Shown here piece after piece: positions 43,347 through 52,611 of a stretch of 64,000 bases of DNA (positions are counted from its first letter, which is position 1; the number at the start of each line of letters is the position of its first letter). Under the pieces are notes generated by a model. It saw only the letters and a program-made list of their open reading frames with translations. It was not told the origin of the DNA and did not search any database. The position numbers and the translations under genes were made by a program. This DNA comes from Halorubrum aidingense JCM 13560 (GTDB lineage: Archaea > Halobacteriota > Halobacteria > Halobacteriales > Haloferacaceae), in assembly GCF_000336995.1 (NCBI RefSeq), contig NZ_AOJI01000017.1:472932-536931 (forward strand), given 5' to 3'.

Positions 43347-43775
43347 TTACCGCTCGCTTCGCACCGCGACCGTCTCCTGTTCGAACCCGTCGTCGTCGCC
43401 ACGCCAGCGCCACGAGCCGACGAACGGGTAGCCGTCCAGCGCGCAGATGACGTACGAGTGCTCCGGCCACGTCGCCCGCGCGGCGTCCGTCTCGCTCGGG
43501 TGCGTCGGCCCCGTCGGGTGCGAGTGGTAGAACCCGACCACGTCGAGCCCGTCCGCTTCGGCCCGCTCGATGAGTTCGAGCTGCTCTTCGGGGTCGATCA
43601 GGTACCGTATCTGGGGCGTCTCCGCGACGTTTTCGGCCTCGTACGTCCGGGTCACGACGCTCGGATCGCCGTCGGTGCCGTGTGTGCCCGCTAACACGCC
43701 GCAGATCTCCGCCTCGCCGCCGCCGTAGGCGCGGTACACGATGTCGTCGTACGCCGCCCGCGTCAGTTCGATCAT
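43347..43775 (-). CDS. JAMM/MPN+ metalloprotease
   Basis: 142 residues. Catalytic Glu23 is in GEAEICGVLAG, and the JAMM motif H84-x-H86-x7-S94-x2-D97 is complete in HSHPTGPTHPSETD, so it should bind zinc. Family members cleave after the C-terminal Gly-Gly of ubiquitin-like proteins: HvJAMM1 de-conjugates SAMPs, mycobacterial Mec releases cysteine from CysO, and QbsD trims a sulfur-carrier precursor. Any of these fits a neighbourhood with carrier, E1 and cysteine synthase. It is separated from ubaA only by the AT-rich gene. Confidence 0.92.
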   Translation of the reverse strand: MIELTRAAYDDIVYRAYGGGEAEICGVLAGTHGTDGDPSVVTRTYEAENVAETPQIRYLIDPEEQLELIERAEADGLDVVGFYHSHPTGPTHPSETDAARATWPEHSYVICALDGYPFVGSWRWRGDDDGFEQETVAVRSER

Positions 43776-43900
43776 GCGCCGAGACAGGCGGGTGCGACCG
43801 ATAAATCCGTCCCGACCGGCAAGGGGTGCGCCTCGTCGGAGGTAGCGGCAGTCGTTGACGACCAGCGGGGAGTTTTCACGGCGAGACCGGAGATCGGTTC

Positions 43901-44407
43901 ATGAGCGAGACCGACGTCGACACCGACGCCGACACCGACGCCCGGAGCGGGGCCGTCGCGCCGACCGCCGACGAGGCGCTCCACACGACCCTCGAGATGC
44001 CGTTCGAAGACGCCGTGCCGTTCGTCCAGATCGAACACGAACTCGGGGACTTCGAGACGGTCCGGGTCACCCGCCTCGACGCGATGATCGAGGGGATGCT
44101 CGGTCACGACGACGTCGAGCGGACCGCGCTGATCGTGGTCTGCCATCCCGAAATCGCCCGCGACGCGCTCTCGATCGACCCGACCCTCGCGGGGATGCTC
44201 CCGTGTACGACGCTCGTCTACGAGCGCGAGGGCGACGACCGCGTCCACGTCCACCACGTGTCCGCGACGAAGGCGATCCGCGACCTCGGCTGCGCGCCGG
44301 CCGACGCCGGCGGAGCCGTCGACGACCTCGTGGAGAAGACGGGCGAGTTGATGACGGTCGTCTGGGAGAACATCGAGGAACACGGGCACAGCGAGCAATC
44401 GGCGTAG
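43901..44407 (+). CDS. DUF302 domain protein
   Basis: 168 residues. After a disordered Asp/Thr-repeat leader of about 20 residues comes a complete DUF302 domain: FEDAVPFVQIEHELGDFETVRVTRLDAMI, TALIVVCHPEIARDALSIDPTLAGMLPCTTLVY and HHVSATKAIRDLGC. Some members bind metals or sulfur compounds and accompany sulfur and thiol genes, so proximity to the sulfur locus may matter. Biochemical role unknown. The ATG at 43901 gives the full leader. Confidence 0.8.
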   Translation: MSETDVDTDADTDARSGAVAPTADEALHTTLEMPFEDAVPFVQIEHELGDFETVRVTRLDAMIEGMLGHDDVERTALIVVCHPEIARDALSIDPTLAGMLPCTTLVYEREGDDRVHVHHVSATKAIRDLGCAPADAGGAVDDLVEKTGELMTVVWENIEEHGHSEQSA

Positions 44408-44431
44408 GTGGCTGGAGCGTCGACTCCGGCG

Positions 44432-44896
44432 TCAGATACCCTCAGCACGCCGGAGCGCGTCGCGGACCCCGGCCGGCGTCGCGTACGGCCCGCCGTCGAC
44501 GCGGTGGTCGGGTAACAGCAGCGGAACCGGGTTCTCGTCGAGCGCGGTCGTCACCAGCGCGAGGTCGTCGGGGTCGTTGTCGTCGAGGCCGGCCAGTCGC
44601 GTCAGCCGGCTCACGGAGACCGTCTCGCCGCGCGGTATCTCTCCGAGCGCGTCGAGGACCGCGCGCTGATCGGTCGGCACCGTGAGAGCGACGGCGACGT
44701 CGTCGAGCGCGTCCGCCTCGCCCTCGAGAGACGCCTCGATGCGGTCGAGGAGTTCGTGGTCGTCGCTCGCGTCGTCTGGCGTCTCGGCCGGGAACGATAC
44801 GGAAATGACGCGACCGGCGGCGACGCCGATCGCTATCGCGCGGTCGATCGCGGCAACGTCGCGGGCGAAAACGCCGGCGGATCCCGTCGTGTCCAT
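44432..44896 (-). CDS. MGMT-like (alkyltransferase-like) protein without acceptor Cys
   Basis: 154 residues. The C-terminal half follows the O6-alkylguanine transferase DNA-binding domain: AVLDALGEIPRGETVSVSRLTRLAGL (helix-turn-helix), then NPVPLLLPDHRV, where transferases have PCHRV. The acceptor Cys is Asp, so no self-alkylation is possible. Alkyltransferase-like proteins with a changed residue here flag lesions for repair; their residue is usually Trp. The N-terminal half is short and degenerate. It could also be a repurposed regulator. Confidence 0.6.
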   Translation of the reverse strand: MDTTGSAGVFARDVAAIDRAIAIGVAAGRVISVSFPAETPDDASDDHELLDRIEASLEGEADALDDVAVALTVPTDQRAVLDALGEIPRGETVSVSRLTRLAGLDDNDPDDLALVTTALDENPVPLLLPDHRVDGGPYATPAGVRDALRRAEGI

Positions 44897-44959
44897 GACC
44901 GCACGTCGGCGGGGGAGCGGGTTAAATGCGGTGTCGAGCGGCGGGCGGTATCGCGGCGA

Positions 44960-46249
44960 CTACGCGCCGCTCTTGTCGACCTGGTACCACTCGCCGTCCC
45001 AGCTGAGGAGGTACTCGAAGCCGCAGCGGACCGTCAGCAGGCCGAAGCCGGGGTAGACGAAGGGGACCAGCGCGAGCCCTGGGCTGAGCTCGGCGACGTG
45101 GCCGTCGCGGTAGTCGGCGTACACGACCGGCAGCACCGCGAGTGCGATCGCGGCGAACGGCAACAAAAAGAACGTTTCGAGGCCGAACACGAGCAGCACG
45201 ATGACCTTCGCGGCGAGCGCGAGCAGGTAGACGCTGGCGATGAGGCTCGACGCGATGCGTATCGTCGAGAGGAGTCCCCGCAGACCGCCGCGGTCGAAGC
45301 CGCCGCGCAGCGCCTTGTGGAGCACCTCGATGTGTCCGAGCCGCCACCGCTTGCGCTGCCCCCAGAGGTCCCGCACGGAGTGGGGCGCCTCCATCTCGTT
45401 CGTCACGTTGCGCGCCTGCCGGACGTCGAGTCCCTCGCGGAAGCACTTGTGCGCGAAGTCGATGTCCTCGGTGAGGAGGTAGTCGAGCCCGCCGACCGAC
45501 TCGAACGCCTCTCGGGTGAACGCGACCGACGAACTGCGACAGTAGGTGAACCCGAGCGGCTCGACCAGCTTGTAGCCGGCGTGGAACAGCAGCCGCTCGC
45601 AGTAGGCGAGCGCCTCGACCGGCCCGGTCACCCGCGGGACGCGGCGCGCCTGGAAGATGTCGCAGTCGGTCTCGGTGAGCCGGTCCATCGCGATGGGCAC
45701 GAAGTCGGGGTCGACCCGCTCGTCGACGTCGAACGCGACGAAGTGGTCGGCGTCGAGCCGATCGACGGCGTCGTTGATCGCGCCGGCCTTCGAGCCCGGG
45801 ATGTCGCTCACGAGCACGCGCACGTCCGGGTGCGAGGCGTACTCCTCGGCGGCCGCTCGCGTCGCCTCGTCGTCCGGCTCGGTCAGCACGGCGATCTGGA
45901 GGTTCCGGTAGTTCGACGCCAGCAGCGTCTCGACGCTCTCGCCGACCACGTCGGCGTCGCGGTACGCGGGGACGATGGCCGCCACGCGAGGCCCGTCGAG
46001 GCGGCGACCGTCGGGGTCGCGCCGGCGGTGGACCTCGCGGGCCAGCATGAGCCCGCTGAGCGAGACGAGCACCGAGAAGACGACGGCCGTCGTCGCCGCC
46101 TCGATCGTGGCTATCTGGACGATCAGCCACGGCAGCGAGAGCTCGAAGGTGTCCATCTGTACGGCCTGATAGGTGCCGACGAGGAGAACGGACCCGACCG
46201 TGAGCGCGTAGCCCGTCAACTCGACGGCCCTGCGAAGGCGCCCGACCAT
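44960..46249 (-). CDS. Membrane glycosyltransferase family 2, processive-type motifs
   Basis: 429 residues. Two N-terminal helices are followed by the GT-A domain: VAAIVPAYRDADVV, the DxD of FVAFDVDERVDPDF, DYLLTEDIDFAHKCF (TED) and the WGQRKRWRLG (QxxRW) box, as in cellulose/hyaluronan synthase-type enzymes. Four or five membrane helices close the protein. It would extend or transfer a glycan at the inner face of the membrane using a nucleotide sugar. ATG 46249 was taken; a 29-residue extension would run into the trpC operator region. Acceptor unknown. Confidence 0.85.
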   Translation of the reverse strand: MVGRLRRAVELTGYALTVGSVLLVGTYQAVQMDTFELSLPWLIVQIATIEAATTAVVFSVLVSLSGLMLAREVHRRRDPDGRRLDGPRVAAIVPAYRDADVVGESVETLLASNYRNLQIAVLTEPDDEATRAAAEEYASHPDVRVLVSDIPGSKAGAINDAVDRLDADHFVAFDVDERVDPDFVPIAMDRLTETDCDIFQARRVPRVTGPVEALAYCERLLFHAGYKLVEPLGFTYCRSSSVAFTREAFESVGGLDYLLTEDIDFAHKCFREGLDVRQARNVTNEMEAPHSVRDLWGQRKRWRLGHIEVLHKALRGGFDRGGLRGLLSTIRIASSLIASVYLLALAAKVIVLLVFGLETFFLLPFAAIALAVLPVVYADYRDGHVAELSPGLALVPFVYPGFGLLTVRCGFEYLLSWDGEWYQVDKSGA

Positions 46250-46314
46250 ATCCGACCTCGAAGAGCCGCCAAAATCAACGTTTCGCTCTCCAGTGATCGC
46301 CCGATGCCCACAAG

Positions 46315-46321
46315 TCTTATG
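46315..46321 (+). promoter_or_regulatory. TATA-like box of the trpCBA operon
   Basis: TCTTATG is centred about 30 bases before the trpC ATG at 46349, the usual spacing for a leaderless haloarchaeal transcript. The palindrome that overlaps the ATG would then overlap the transcription start. Confidence 0.5.
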
Positions 46322-46334
46322 TACAGATACGTGC

Positions 46335-46350
46335 ATTAGTGTACACTAAT
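46335..46350. promoter_or_regulatory. 16-bp perfect palindrome at the trpC start
   Basis: ATTAGTGTACACTAAT reads the same on both strands and overlaps the first two bases of the trpC start codon. Its position suits an operator where a bound regulator would block transcription start. Which protein binds is unknown; Lrp-type or TrpY-like regulators use symmetric sites of this size. Confidence 0.55.
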
Positions 46351-47233
46351 GGAGGATACAACCGAGCTGGCCCCGGCGGTCAGGTCGATCCTGTCTGCGG
46401 CCCGGTCCCGGGCGGCCGAGGGGCGATCCGGCGATGTCGCCGTCGACCCGCGCGACCTGCGGGCCGCGTTCGACGCGGCCGAGGCCGACGGCCGCGTCCC
46501 GATCATCGCCGAGGTGAAGCCGACGAGCCCAACGACCGACGGCACCCGCGAGGACGACCCGGTCGAGCTGGCCGAATCGATGGTCGCGGGCGGCGCCGCG
46601 GCGCTGTCGGTGCTCACCGAACCGGAGCACTTCGGCGGGAGCGTCGACACGCTCGAACGCGTGCGCGAGGCGGTCGACGTGCCCGTCCTCCGGAAAGATT
46701 TCATCGTCGCGGAGTCGCAGCTCGACGCCGTCGAGAGCGACGTGGTCCTGCTGATCGCGCGGTTCGTCGGCGACGACCTCCCCGACCTGCTGGCCGCCGC
46801 CCGCGACCGCGGGTTCCAGGTCCTCGTCGAGGTCCACGACCGAGAGGAGTTGGCGACCGCACTCGACGCGGGCGCGACGCTCGTCGGCGTGAACAACCGC
46901 GACCTCGCCGAGCTGGTCGTCGACCTCGGAACCTTCGAGTCGGTGGCGCCCCACGTCCCCGACGACGTGACGCTGATCGCCGAGAGCGGGATCGCCTCGA
47001 CCGAAGACGCCCGCCGGATGCGGGCCGCCGGCGCCGACGCCCTCCTCGTCGGCAGCGCGATCATGGCCGGCGACGTCGAGGCGAACACGCGGGAGCTGAC
47101 GCGGGCGGAATCGGGCGACGGCGCTGACATCGCAAGCGACGAGACCGACGAGAACGGCGAGACCGACGAGAGCAGCGGGGACGGCGAGAGCGGCACCCGA
47201 GACACCCGACACACCACGGACACACCCACATGA
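46349..47233 (+). CDS. trpC: Indole-3-glycerol phosphate synthase
   Basis: 294 residues; the (beta/alpha)8 domain ends near residue 250. [11 protein letters not shown] holds the catalytic Lys, [16 protein letters not shown] the second, and [20 protein letters not shown] and [30 protein letters not shown] bind phosphate. A disordered acidic tail of about 40 residues follows and is not part of the enzyme fold. It is first gene of trpCBA, overlapping trpB by ATGA. Confidence 0.96.
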   Translation: MEDTTELAPAVRSILSAARSRAAEGRSGDVAVDPRDLRAAFDAAEADGRVPIIAEVKPTSPTTDGTREDDPVELAESMVAGGAAALSVLTEPEHFGGSVDTLERVREAVDVPVLRKDFIVAESQLDAVESDVVLLIARFVGDDLPDLLAAARDRGFQVLVEVHDREELATALDAGATLVGVNNRDLAELVVDLGTFESVAPHVPDDVTLIAESGIASTEDARRMRAAGADALLVGSAIMAGDVEANTRELTRAESGDGADIASDETDENGETDESSGDGESGTRDTRHTTDTPT

Positions 47234-48561
47234 GCGAAACCGGACCCACGACGAGCGAGACGACGGACGCGGGAGTATCGACGGACGGGGCGACCCCGTC
47301 GCGGCGACCGGGCCGCGAGCGCGGTCGCGCCGACGGGAAGTTCGGCCGCTACGGCGGTCAGTACGTCCCGGAGGCGCTGATGCCGGCGATCGAGGAGCTG
47401 ACCGATGCCTACGAGCGCTACGTCCTCGACAACGAGGACGGCTTCATGGACGAGTTCCGCGAGCGACTGGCCGACTTCGGCGGGCGGCCGATCCCGCTTC
47501 AGCGGGCCGACCGGCTCTCCGAGCGCTACGACCGGGAGGTGTTCCTCAAACGCGAAGACCTCCTCCACGGCGGCGCGCACAAGCTGAACAACGCCCTCGG
47601 TCAGGTCCTCTTGGCGAAGTACATGGGCAAAGAGCGGATCATCGCGGAGACCGGCGCCGGCCAACACGGCACGGCGACCGCGATGGCGGCCGCGCACCTC
47701 GACATGCCCTGTGAGATCTACATGGGCGAGCGCGACATCAACCGCCAGCGCCCCAACGTCTTCCGGATGAAGCTCAACGGCGCCGAGGTGAATCCCGTCA
47801 CTGCTGGCCGAGGGACCCTCAAGGAGGCCATCTCCGAGACGATGCGCGACTGGGCGACGACCGTCGAGAACACCCACTACGTGATCGGCAGCGTGGTCGG
47901 TCCGCACCCCTTCCCGGTGATGGTCCGAGACTTCCAAGCGGTCATCTCCGAGGAGGCGCGCGCACAGGCGATCGAGAAGACGGGCGATCTCCCCACCGAC
48001 GTGGTCGCCTGCGCGGGCGGCGGCTCGAACACGATGGGGGCGTTCGCGGCCTTCGTCGACGACGATCCCGTCGCGCTCCACGCGATCGAGGCCGGGGGCT
48101 CGACGCTGGAAGTCGACGAGGAGGCGGGCGTCGCCCCGAACTCGGCGTCGCTGTACGCGGGCGAAGAGGGCGTGCTCCACGGGGCGCGGACGAAGCTCCT
48201 GCAGGACTCCGACGGACAGATCATGGAGAGTCACTCCATCTCGTCCGGATTGGACTACGCCGGCGTCGGCCCGGAGCTGGCGTACCTCGTCGACGAGGGG
48301 CGCGTCAACCCCGTCGCCGTCGACGACGACGCGGCCTTAGCGGGGTTCCACCGGCTCTCGCGCACCGAGGGGATCATCCCCGCGCTGGAGACGGCCCACG
48401 CGTTCGGATTCTTGGAGGAGCACCACGAGGATCTGGGCGAGCGCGTGATCGTGAACGTCTCCGGGCGCGGCGACAAGGACCTCGACGCCGCCATCGAGGA
48501 GACGGACAAACGCGACATCGCGGAGGCGCCTGACATGTCGATGTTCACGGGGGGGATTTAA
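47230..48561 (+). CDS. trpB: Tryptophan synthase beta chain
   Basis: 443 residues. [19 protein letters not shown] starts the core, the PLP Lys lies in [31 protein letters not shown] is the COMM-domain entry and [12 protein letters not shown] is the phosphate loop. It joins indole and serine. A disordered leader of about 35 residues precedes the core. Its start overlaps trpC and its stop abuts the trpA ATG with no spacer. Confidence 0.97.
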   Translation: MSETGPTTSETTDAGVSTDGATPSRRPGRERGRADGKFGRYGGQYVPEALMPAIEELTDAYERYVLDNEDGFMDEFRERLADFGGRPIPLQRADRLSERYDREVFLKREDLLHGGAHKLNNALGQVLLAKYMGKERIIAETGAGQHGTATAMAAAHLDMPCEIYMGERDINRQRPNVFRMKLNGAEVNPVTAGRGTLKEAISETMRDWATTVENTHYVIGSVVGPHPFPVMVRDFQAVISEEARAQAIEKTGDLPTDVVACAGGGSNTMGAFAAFVDDDPVALHAIEAGGSTLEVDEEAGVAPNSASLYAGEEGVLHGARTKLLQDSDGQIMESHSISSGLDYAGVGPELAYLVDEGRVNPVAVDDDAALAGFHRLSRTEGIIPALETAHAFGFLEEHHEDLGERVIVNVSGRGDKDLDAAIEETDKRDIAEAPDMSMFTGGI

Positions 48562-49494
48562 ATGTCGGAGCGAGTCACGGAGACGGAGGCGAACGTCGAG
48601 ACGGGGAACTCGGCCGCCATCGCTGCCGCCTTCGCCGACGGCCCCGCCTACATCCCGTACCTCGCGGTCGGCGACCCGGACTACGAGGCCTCGCTCGAGT
48701 ACGTCCGCGCGCTCGACCGCGGCGGCGCCGACGTCATCGAACTGGGCCTCCCCTTCTCGGAGCCGATCGCGGAGGGGCCGACGATTCAGGGCGCGCTCGT
48801 CCGTTCGCTCGACGCCGGGATGACGCCGGATCGGTTCTTCGCGTTCGCCGAGGAGCTGGACGTCGAGGCGCCGCTCGTCTGCATGACGTACTACAACCTG
48901 ATTTATCAGTACGGCTCGGGGGCCGGCGAGGCGCAAAGCGCCTCGGACGCGAGCGGGACCACCGCGAGCGGCGGCCCGCGCCCCTTCGTCGAGCGCGCCG
49001 CCGCGGCCGGCATCGAGGGGCTCGTCGTCCCCGACCTCCCGGCTGAGGAGGCCGATCCGCTGCGCGAGGCCTGCGACGAGTTCGGGCTCGACCTGGTCTT
49101 TATCGTCGCGCCGACGACGGTCGGTGACCGGCTCGACCGGATCATGAGTCAGGTGTCCGGGTACGTCTACGTGCAGGCCCGGCTCGGAACGACGGGCGCG
49201 CGAAGCGACGTGTCCGACCAGACCACGGAGAGCCTCGACCGGCTCGACGACTACGACGTGCCGAAGGCGGTCGGATTCGGCATCTCGACGGGCGAGCACG
49301 CCGAGCGCATCGTCGCCGGCGGCGCAGACGGGATCATCGTCGGCTCGGCGCTCGTCGACATCGTCGCCGACGGCGTCGACTCGGACCTGTCGACCGCCGC
49401 GGTCGCCGACCGACTGGAGGCGCTCTCCCGAGAACTGAAGGACGGAGCCGAGCGCGGATACGCGGCGCGAGCGGAACCGACCGGGGCGCAGTAG
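48562..49494 (+). CDS. trpA: Tryptophan synthase alpha chain
   Basis: 310 residues. [20 protein letters not shown] and [21 protein letters not shown] hold the catalytic Glu and Asp region, and [15 protein letters not shown] follows. It cleaves indole-glycerol phosphate and feeds indole to TrpB. A Gly/Ser/Ala-rich insert of roughly 23 residues (48914-48984) sits between the YYNLIYQYG strand and the next helix, close to mobile catalytic loop 2. The rest of the barrel ends normally in [16 protein letters not shown]. Confidence 0.95.
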   Translation: MSERVTETEANVETGNSAAIAAAFADGPAYIPYLAVGDPDYEASLEYVRALDRGGADVIELGLPFSEPIAEGPTIQGALVRSLDAGMTPDRFFAFAEELDVEAPLVCMTYYNLIYQYGSGAGEAQSASDASGTTASGGPRPFVERAAAAGIEGLVVPDLPAEEADPLREACDEFGLDLVFIVAPTTVGDRLDRIMSQVSGYVYVQARLGTTGARSDVSDQTTESLDRLDDYDVPKAVGFGISTGEHAERIVAGGADGIIVGSALVDIVADGVDSDLSTAAVADRLEALSRELKDGAERGYAARAEPTGAQ

Positions 49495-49581
49495 CGTTTC
49501 GCGGAGTTCGAGCCAATACGTCCCCGAACGAAACCCACTTACCTTCGATTGCCACACACTCACACAACGACCGACTCCATC

Positions 49582-50373
49582 ATGACAGCAGGACTCTCGG
49601 CACGACTCGACCGCATCTCCACGAACGACCGCTACCTCATCGTCCCGATGGACCACGGGATAACGATGGGCGCCGTCGAGGGACTCGTCGACATCGAGTC
49701 GACGATAGACGGCGTCACCGCGGGCGGCGCGGACGCCGTACTCACCCAGCGCGGAATCGCTCCGCGCGTTCACCCGAACAAAAACGACGCCGGCTACATC
49801 GTCCACGTCAACGGCTCGACGACGATCGGCCCGGACGAGAGCGACAAGCGCGTCACGGCGACCGCCGAGGACGCGGTCCGCGCGGGCGCGGACGCCGTCT
49901 CCTTCCACATCAACGTCGGCTCCGACCACGAGCCGGACCAGATCGAGGAGCTCGCGGAGCTGACTGCCGACGCCGAGCGGCTCGGGCTGCCGGTGCTCGC
50001 GATGGCGTACGCGCGCGGCCCGGGCGTCGACGAGACGGATCCGGAGGCGCTCGGTCACGCCGTCCGACTCGCCGAGGAGCTCGGCGCCGACGTGGTGAAG
50101 ACCGGCTACTCCGGCGACGGCGACTCCTTCGCGCGCGTCACGGAGTCGACTCGACTCCCGGTCGTCATCGCCGGCGGTTCGAAGGGCACCGACCGCGAGA
50201 CGGTCGAGATGGTCCGCGGCGCGATGGACGGCGACGCGGCGGGCGTGTCGATGGGGCGGTCGATCTTCCAACACGAGGACCCCGAGGGGATCGCCCGGGC
50301 CGTGTCGGCGGTCGTCCACGACGACGCGAGCGTCGAGGAGGCGCTCCGGGCGGGCGGGTTCGTCGAGGCGTAG
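49582..50373 (+). CDS. 2-amino-3,7-dideoxy-D-threo-hept-6-ulosonate synthase
   Basis: 263 residues, DhnA/class I aldolase fold. RYLIVPMDHGITMG starts the barrel, DVVKTGYSGDGDSF holds the Schiff-base Lys, and VVIAGGSKGTDRET binds phosphate. In archaea without the DAHP route this enzyme makes the precursor for dehydroquinate. Start ATG 49582 follows an 87-base spacer after trpA. It is followed by the companion dehydroquinate synthase gene, so both archaeal entry steps to aromatics are downstream of trpCBA. Confidence 0.92.
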   Translation: MTAGLSARLDRISTNDRYLIVPMDHGITMGAVEGLVDIESTIDGVTAGGADAVLTQRGIAPRVHPNKNDAGYIVHVNGSTTIGPDESDKRVTATAEDAVRAGADAVSFHINVGSDHEPDQIEELAELTADAERLGLPVLAMAYARGPGVDETDPEALGHAVRLAEELGADVVKTGYSGDGDSFARVTESTRLPVVIAGGSKGTDRETVEMVRGAMDGDAAGVSMGRSIFQHEDPEGIARAVSAVVHDDASVEEALRAGGFVEA

Positions 50374-50434
50374 GCGGCACGCGGTTCCTGTTCCTTTCGC
50401 AGTTTTCAAGCCCGGCGGGCGTGAGGTTCCGACA

Positions 50435-51607
50435 ATGACACGCACGGTCTGGGTCAAAGCCGACGGCGACGTCGGCGACTGGGAGGCGCGCAAGCGGCGT
50501 ATCACGGCCGCCATCGAAGCCGGAGCCGATTGGGTACTCGTCGACGAGGCCGACGTGGGGCGAGTCCGCGATCTGGGCGACATCTCGATCGCCGCGTTCC
50601 GCTCGGAGGCAGACGTCATCGACGACGCCGAGAGCGACGCCGAGGCCGACGCGTACTTCGTCGGGAAAGGCGGCGAAGGTGACGGGACGATCGACCTCCC
50701 CGAGGACTTCTCCGGCTCCGCCGACCTCACGACCGTCCGTCGGCGCGACGACCGCGCGCAGGGCGTGTACGTCCGCGTGCTCGGCACCGACTACGAGCGG
50801 TTCGCCGAGGAGGCCGCGGCCGACGCGGAGTTCACGATCGTCGTCGGCGAGGACTGGTCGATCATCCCGCTGGAGAACCTCATCGCGCGGGTCGGCGAGG
50901 AGACGCACCTCATCGCGGGCGCGACGACGGCCGCCGAGGCGCAGACCGCCTTCGAGACGCTGGAGATCGGCGCCGACGGCGTCCTGCTCGACGCCGACTC
51001 CCCCGACGAGATCCGCGGCGCGGTCGAGGCCCGCGACGCCGCCGACCGTGAGGCGCTCGACCTGCGGTACGCCGAGGTGACCGCGGTCGAACGCACCGGC
51101 ATGGCCGACCGCGTCTGCATCGACACCGGGTCGCTGATGGACGACGACGAGGGGATGTTGGTCGGGTCGATGTCGCGCGGGCTCTTCTTCGTCCACGCCG
51201 AGACCGCGGAGTCGCCGTACGTCGAGTCGCGTCCGTTCCGCGTGAACGCCGGCGCGGTCCACGCGTACGTCCGGAACGCCGAGGGCGGCACGAACTACCT
51301 CGCCGAACTCACCAGCGGCGACGAGGTGCAGATCGTCGACACCGCCGGCCACACCCGCGAGGCGATCGTCGGGCGCGTGAAAATCGAGAAGCGACCGATG
51401 TTCCGGGTGCAAGCGGAGGTCGAGACGGACGACGGCGTCGACCGCGTCGAGACGCTCATCCAGAACGCGGAGACGGTGAAGATCGCGACGAGCGACGGCA
51501 AGAAGGCGGTCACGGACTTGGAAGCGGGCGACGAGGCGCTCGTCTACTACGAGGACGTGGCACGGCACTTCGGCGAGGCGGTCGAAGAGAGCATTATTGA
51601 GAAGTGA
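50435..51607 (+). CDS. 3-dehydroquinate synthase II, archaeal type
   Basis: 390 residues. TRTVWVKADGDVGDWEARKRRITAAIEAGADWVLVDE opens the protein, and SMSRGLFFVHAETAESPYVESRPFRVNAGAVHAYV and TNYLAELTSGDEVQIVD are family hallmarks. It oxidatively deaminates and cyclises the aminodideoxyheptulosonate to dehydroquinate with NAD. It lies 61 bases after its partner enzyme. Its stop codon is inside the first of two hairpin repeats. Confidence 0.94.
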   Translation: MTRTVWVKADGDVGDWEARKRRITAAIEAGADWVLVDEADVGRVRDLGDISIAAFRSEADVIDDAESDAEADAYFVGKGGEGDGTIDLPEDFSGSADLTTVRRRDDRAQGVYVRVLGTDYERFAEEAAADAEFTIVVGEDWSIIPLENLIARVGEETHLIAGATTAAEAQTAFETLEIGADGVLLDADSPDEIRGAVEARDAADREALDLRYAEVTAVERTGMADRVCIDTGSLMDDDEGMLVGSMSRGLFFVHAETAESPYVESRPFRVNAGAVHAYVRNAEGGTNYLAELTSGDEVQIVDTAGHTREAIVGRVKIEKRPMFRVQAEVETDDGVDRVETLIQNAETVKIATSDGKKAVTDLEAGDEALVYYEDVARHFGEAVEESIIEK

Positions 51608-51738
51608 GTGGTCGACCGAAGGGAGACCACTACTAACGAGCGGGCCGGAGGCCCGCGAGTAGCGGGGCCCCGCTGCGCTCGGCCCCGTATGCGAGCGGCG
51701 AAGCCGTGAGCCGAGTGGTCGACCGAGGGGAGACCACT
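51606..51738 (+). repeat. Pair of 26-bp hairpin repeats flanking a GC-rich spacer
   Basis: The 26-base units at 51606-51631 and 51713-51738 differ by one base and lie in the same orientation. Each contains AGTGGTC and GACCACT arms, an inverted repeat of seven bases with an 11-base loop, so each could fold as a hairpin. The first begins within the stop of the dehydroquinate synthase gene. They may act as a transcription terminator or be mobile-repeat ends. Confidence 0.75.
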
Positions 51739-52057
51739 GAGACGCGAGCGGTGAAACCGCGAGCGCCGTCGGGTGATGGTCGCGGCTGGACCGTCCGTTC
51801 GGAGCGCGACGCTCGGATCGGTCCACTCCCGATGGGACGCCAGTGTGAGAACGCGCTCCGATGCGACCGACTGTTGCCGCCTCTGTGCGCAGTTCGGCAC
51901 CCACATCCAGAACGAGGAACGGTACGGCTCGCTTCCGAAGAGGGACCGATCGCGTCACAGGCGGGATAGCTTCGAACGCGTTCAGGACCTCGCAGCGGCA
52001 GCGAATCCGGCAGTCACAGTCGAGAGCCTCCTCGTCTCCGACCGGACTCGGCAGGTA
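51608..52057. other. Intergenic repeat region without a gene
   Basis: 450 bases. Besides the hairpin repeats, the block 51640-51770 is made of short GCGAGCGG-like units common in haloarchaeal intergenic DNA. From 51780 to 52057 nothing coding is convincing; frames on both strands are Arg/Ser-rich. The region separates the aromatic operon from the convergent small gene. Confidence 0.5.
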
Positions 52058-52483
52058 TCACTCGCCGCTGAGTACACCTCGGATCGCGCTGACCGCCTCT
52101 CTGAACGAGCTGACGTCCATGGAGTCGACAGTGAAAAGCACGCCTGCGTCGCCCTCGAGCACCCTGACGACGAAGCCGTGGTCGTGGAATCGGACGGTGA
52201 AATTGTACGGACCGATCTCCGAACCGTCGTCGCTGTGTGCGATCTCGGTCCGGGCCGACCGTTCCGCGAACCCCACCCGTTCGAGTTGGACCAGCTGCGC
52301 CTTCCGCTCTTGGGCGGCCTCGTCGGACGGATAGAGGTCCTGCCGCACGTACAACAGGTCGAACGAAGACGGGGTGAAATACACGACGCTCCGGAGTGTG
52401 TCTCCGAGGCTGGTACGGGTGGCACTAAGGATCTGTTCGGCCATCTCGTCGCTGATACTCGTGGTAAATGTCTCTGAGCTCAT
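52058..52483 (-). CDS. Small soluble haloarchaeal protein, function unknown
   Basis: 141 residues. The predicted pattern is an N-terminal helix (ISDEMAEQILSATRTSLGDTL) and a beta sheet (RSVVYFTPSSFDLLYVRQDLY, GPYNFTVRFHDHGFVVRVLEGDAGVLFTVD), ending in a helix. It matches a haloarchaeal DUF family I recall as DUF7522, unverified. No catalytic motif or membrane segment is seen. ATG 52483 was chosen; the 5' frame extension is Arg-rich. A TATA-like region is not obvious. Confidence 0.7.
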   Translation of the reverse strand: MSSETFTTSISDEMAEQILSATRTSLGDTLRSVVYFTPSSFDLLYVRQDLYPSDEAAQERKAQLVQLERVGFAERSARTEIAHSDDGSEIGPYNFTVRFHDHGFVVRVLEGDAGVLFTVDSMDVSSFREAVSAIRGVLSGE

Positions 52484-52611
52484 ATGTTGTGGTAATCGCA
52501 CCCGGTCGTAACAAGGATTTCGACGGCGATGACCCGTCAGAGCTGCAATCATCGATGTGATGTGCGTAGATATCTGCGCTGTGCGCGCTGTATTCAGCAG
52601 AGCCGAAGGAG

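Noticed and set aside
48337-50787. 816-codon minus-strand frame across trpA and the aromatic genes
   Set aside because: Antisense shadow covering several genes with full catalytic motifs on the plus strand.
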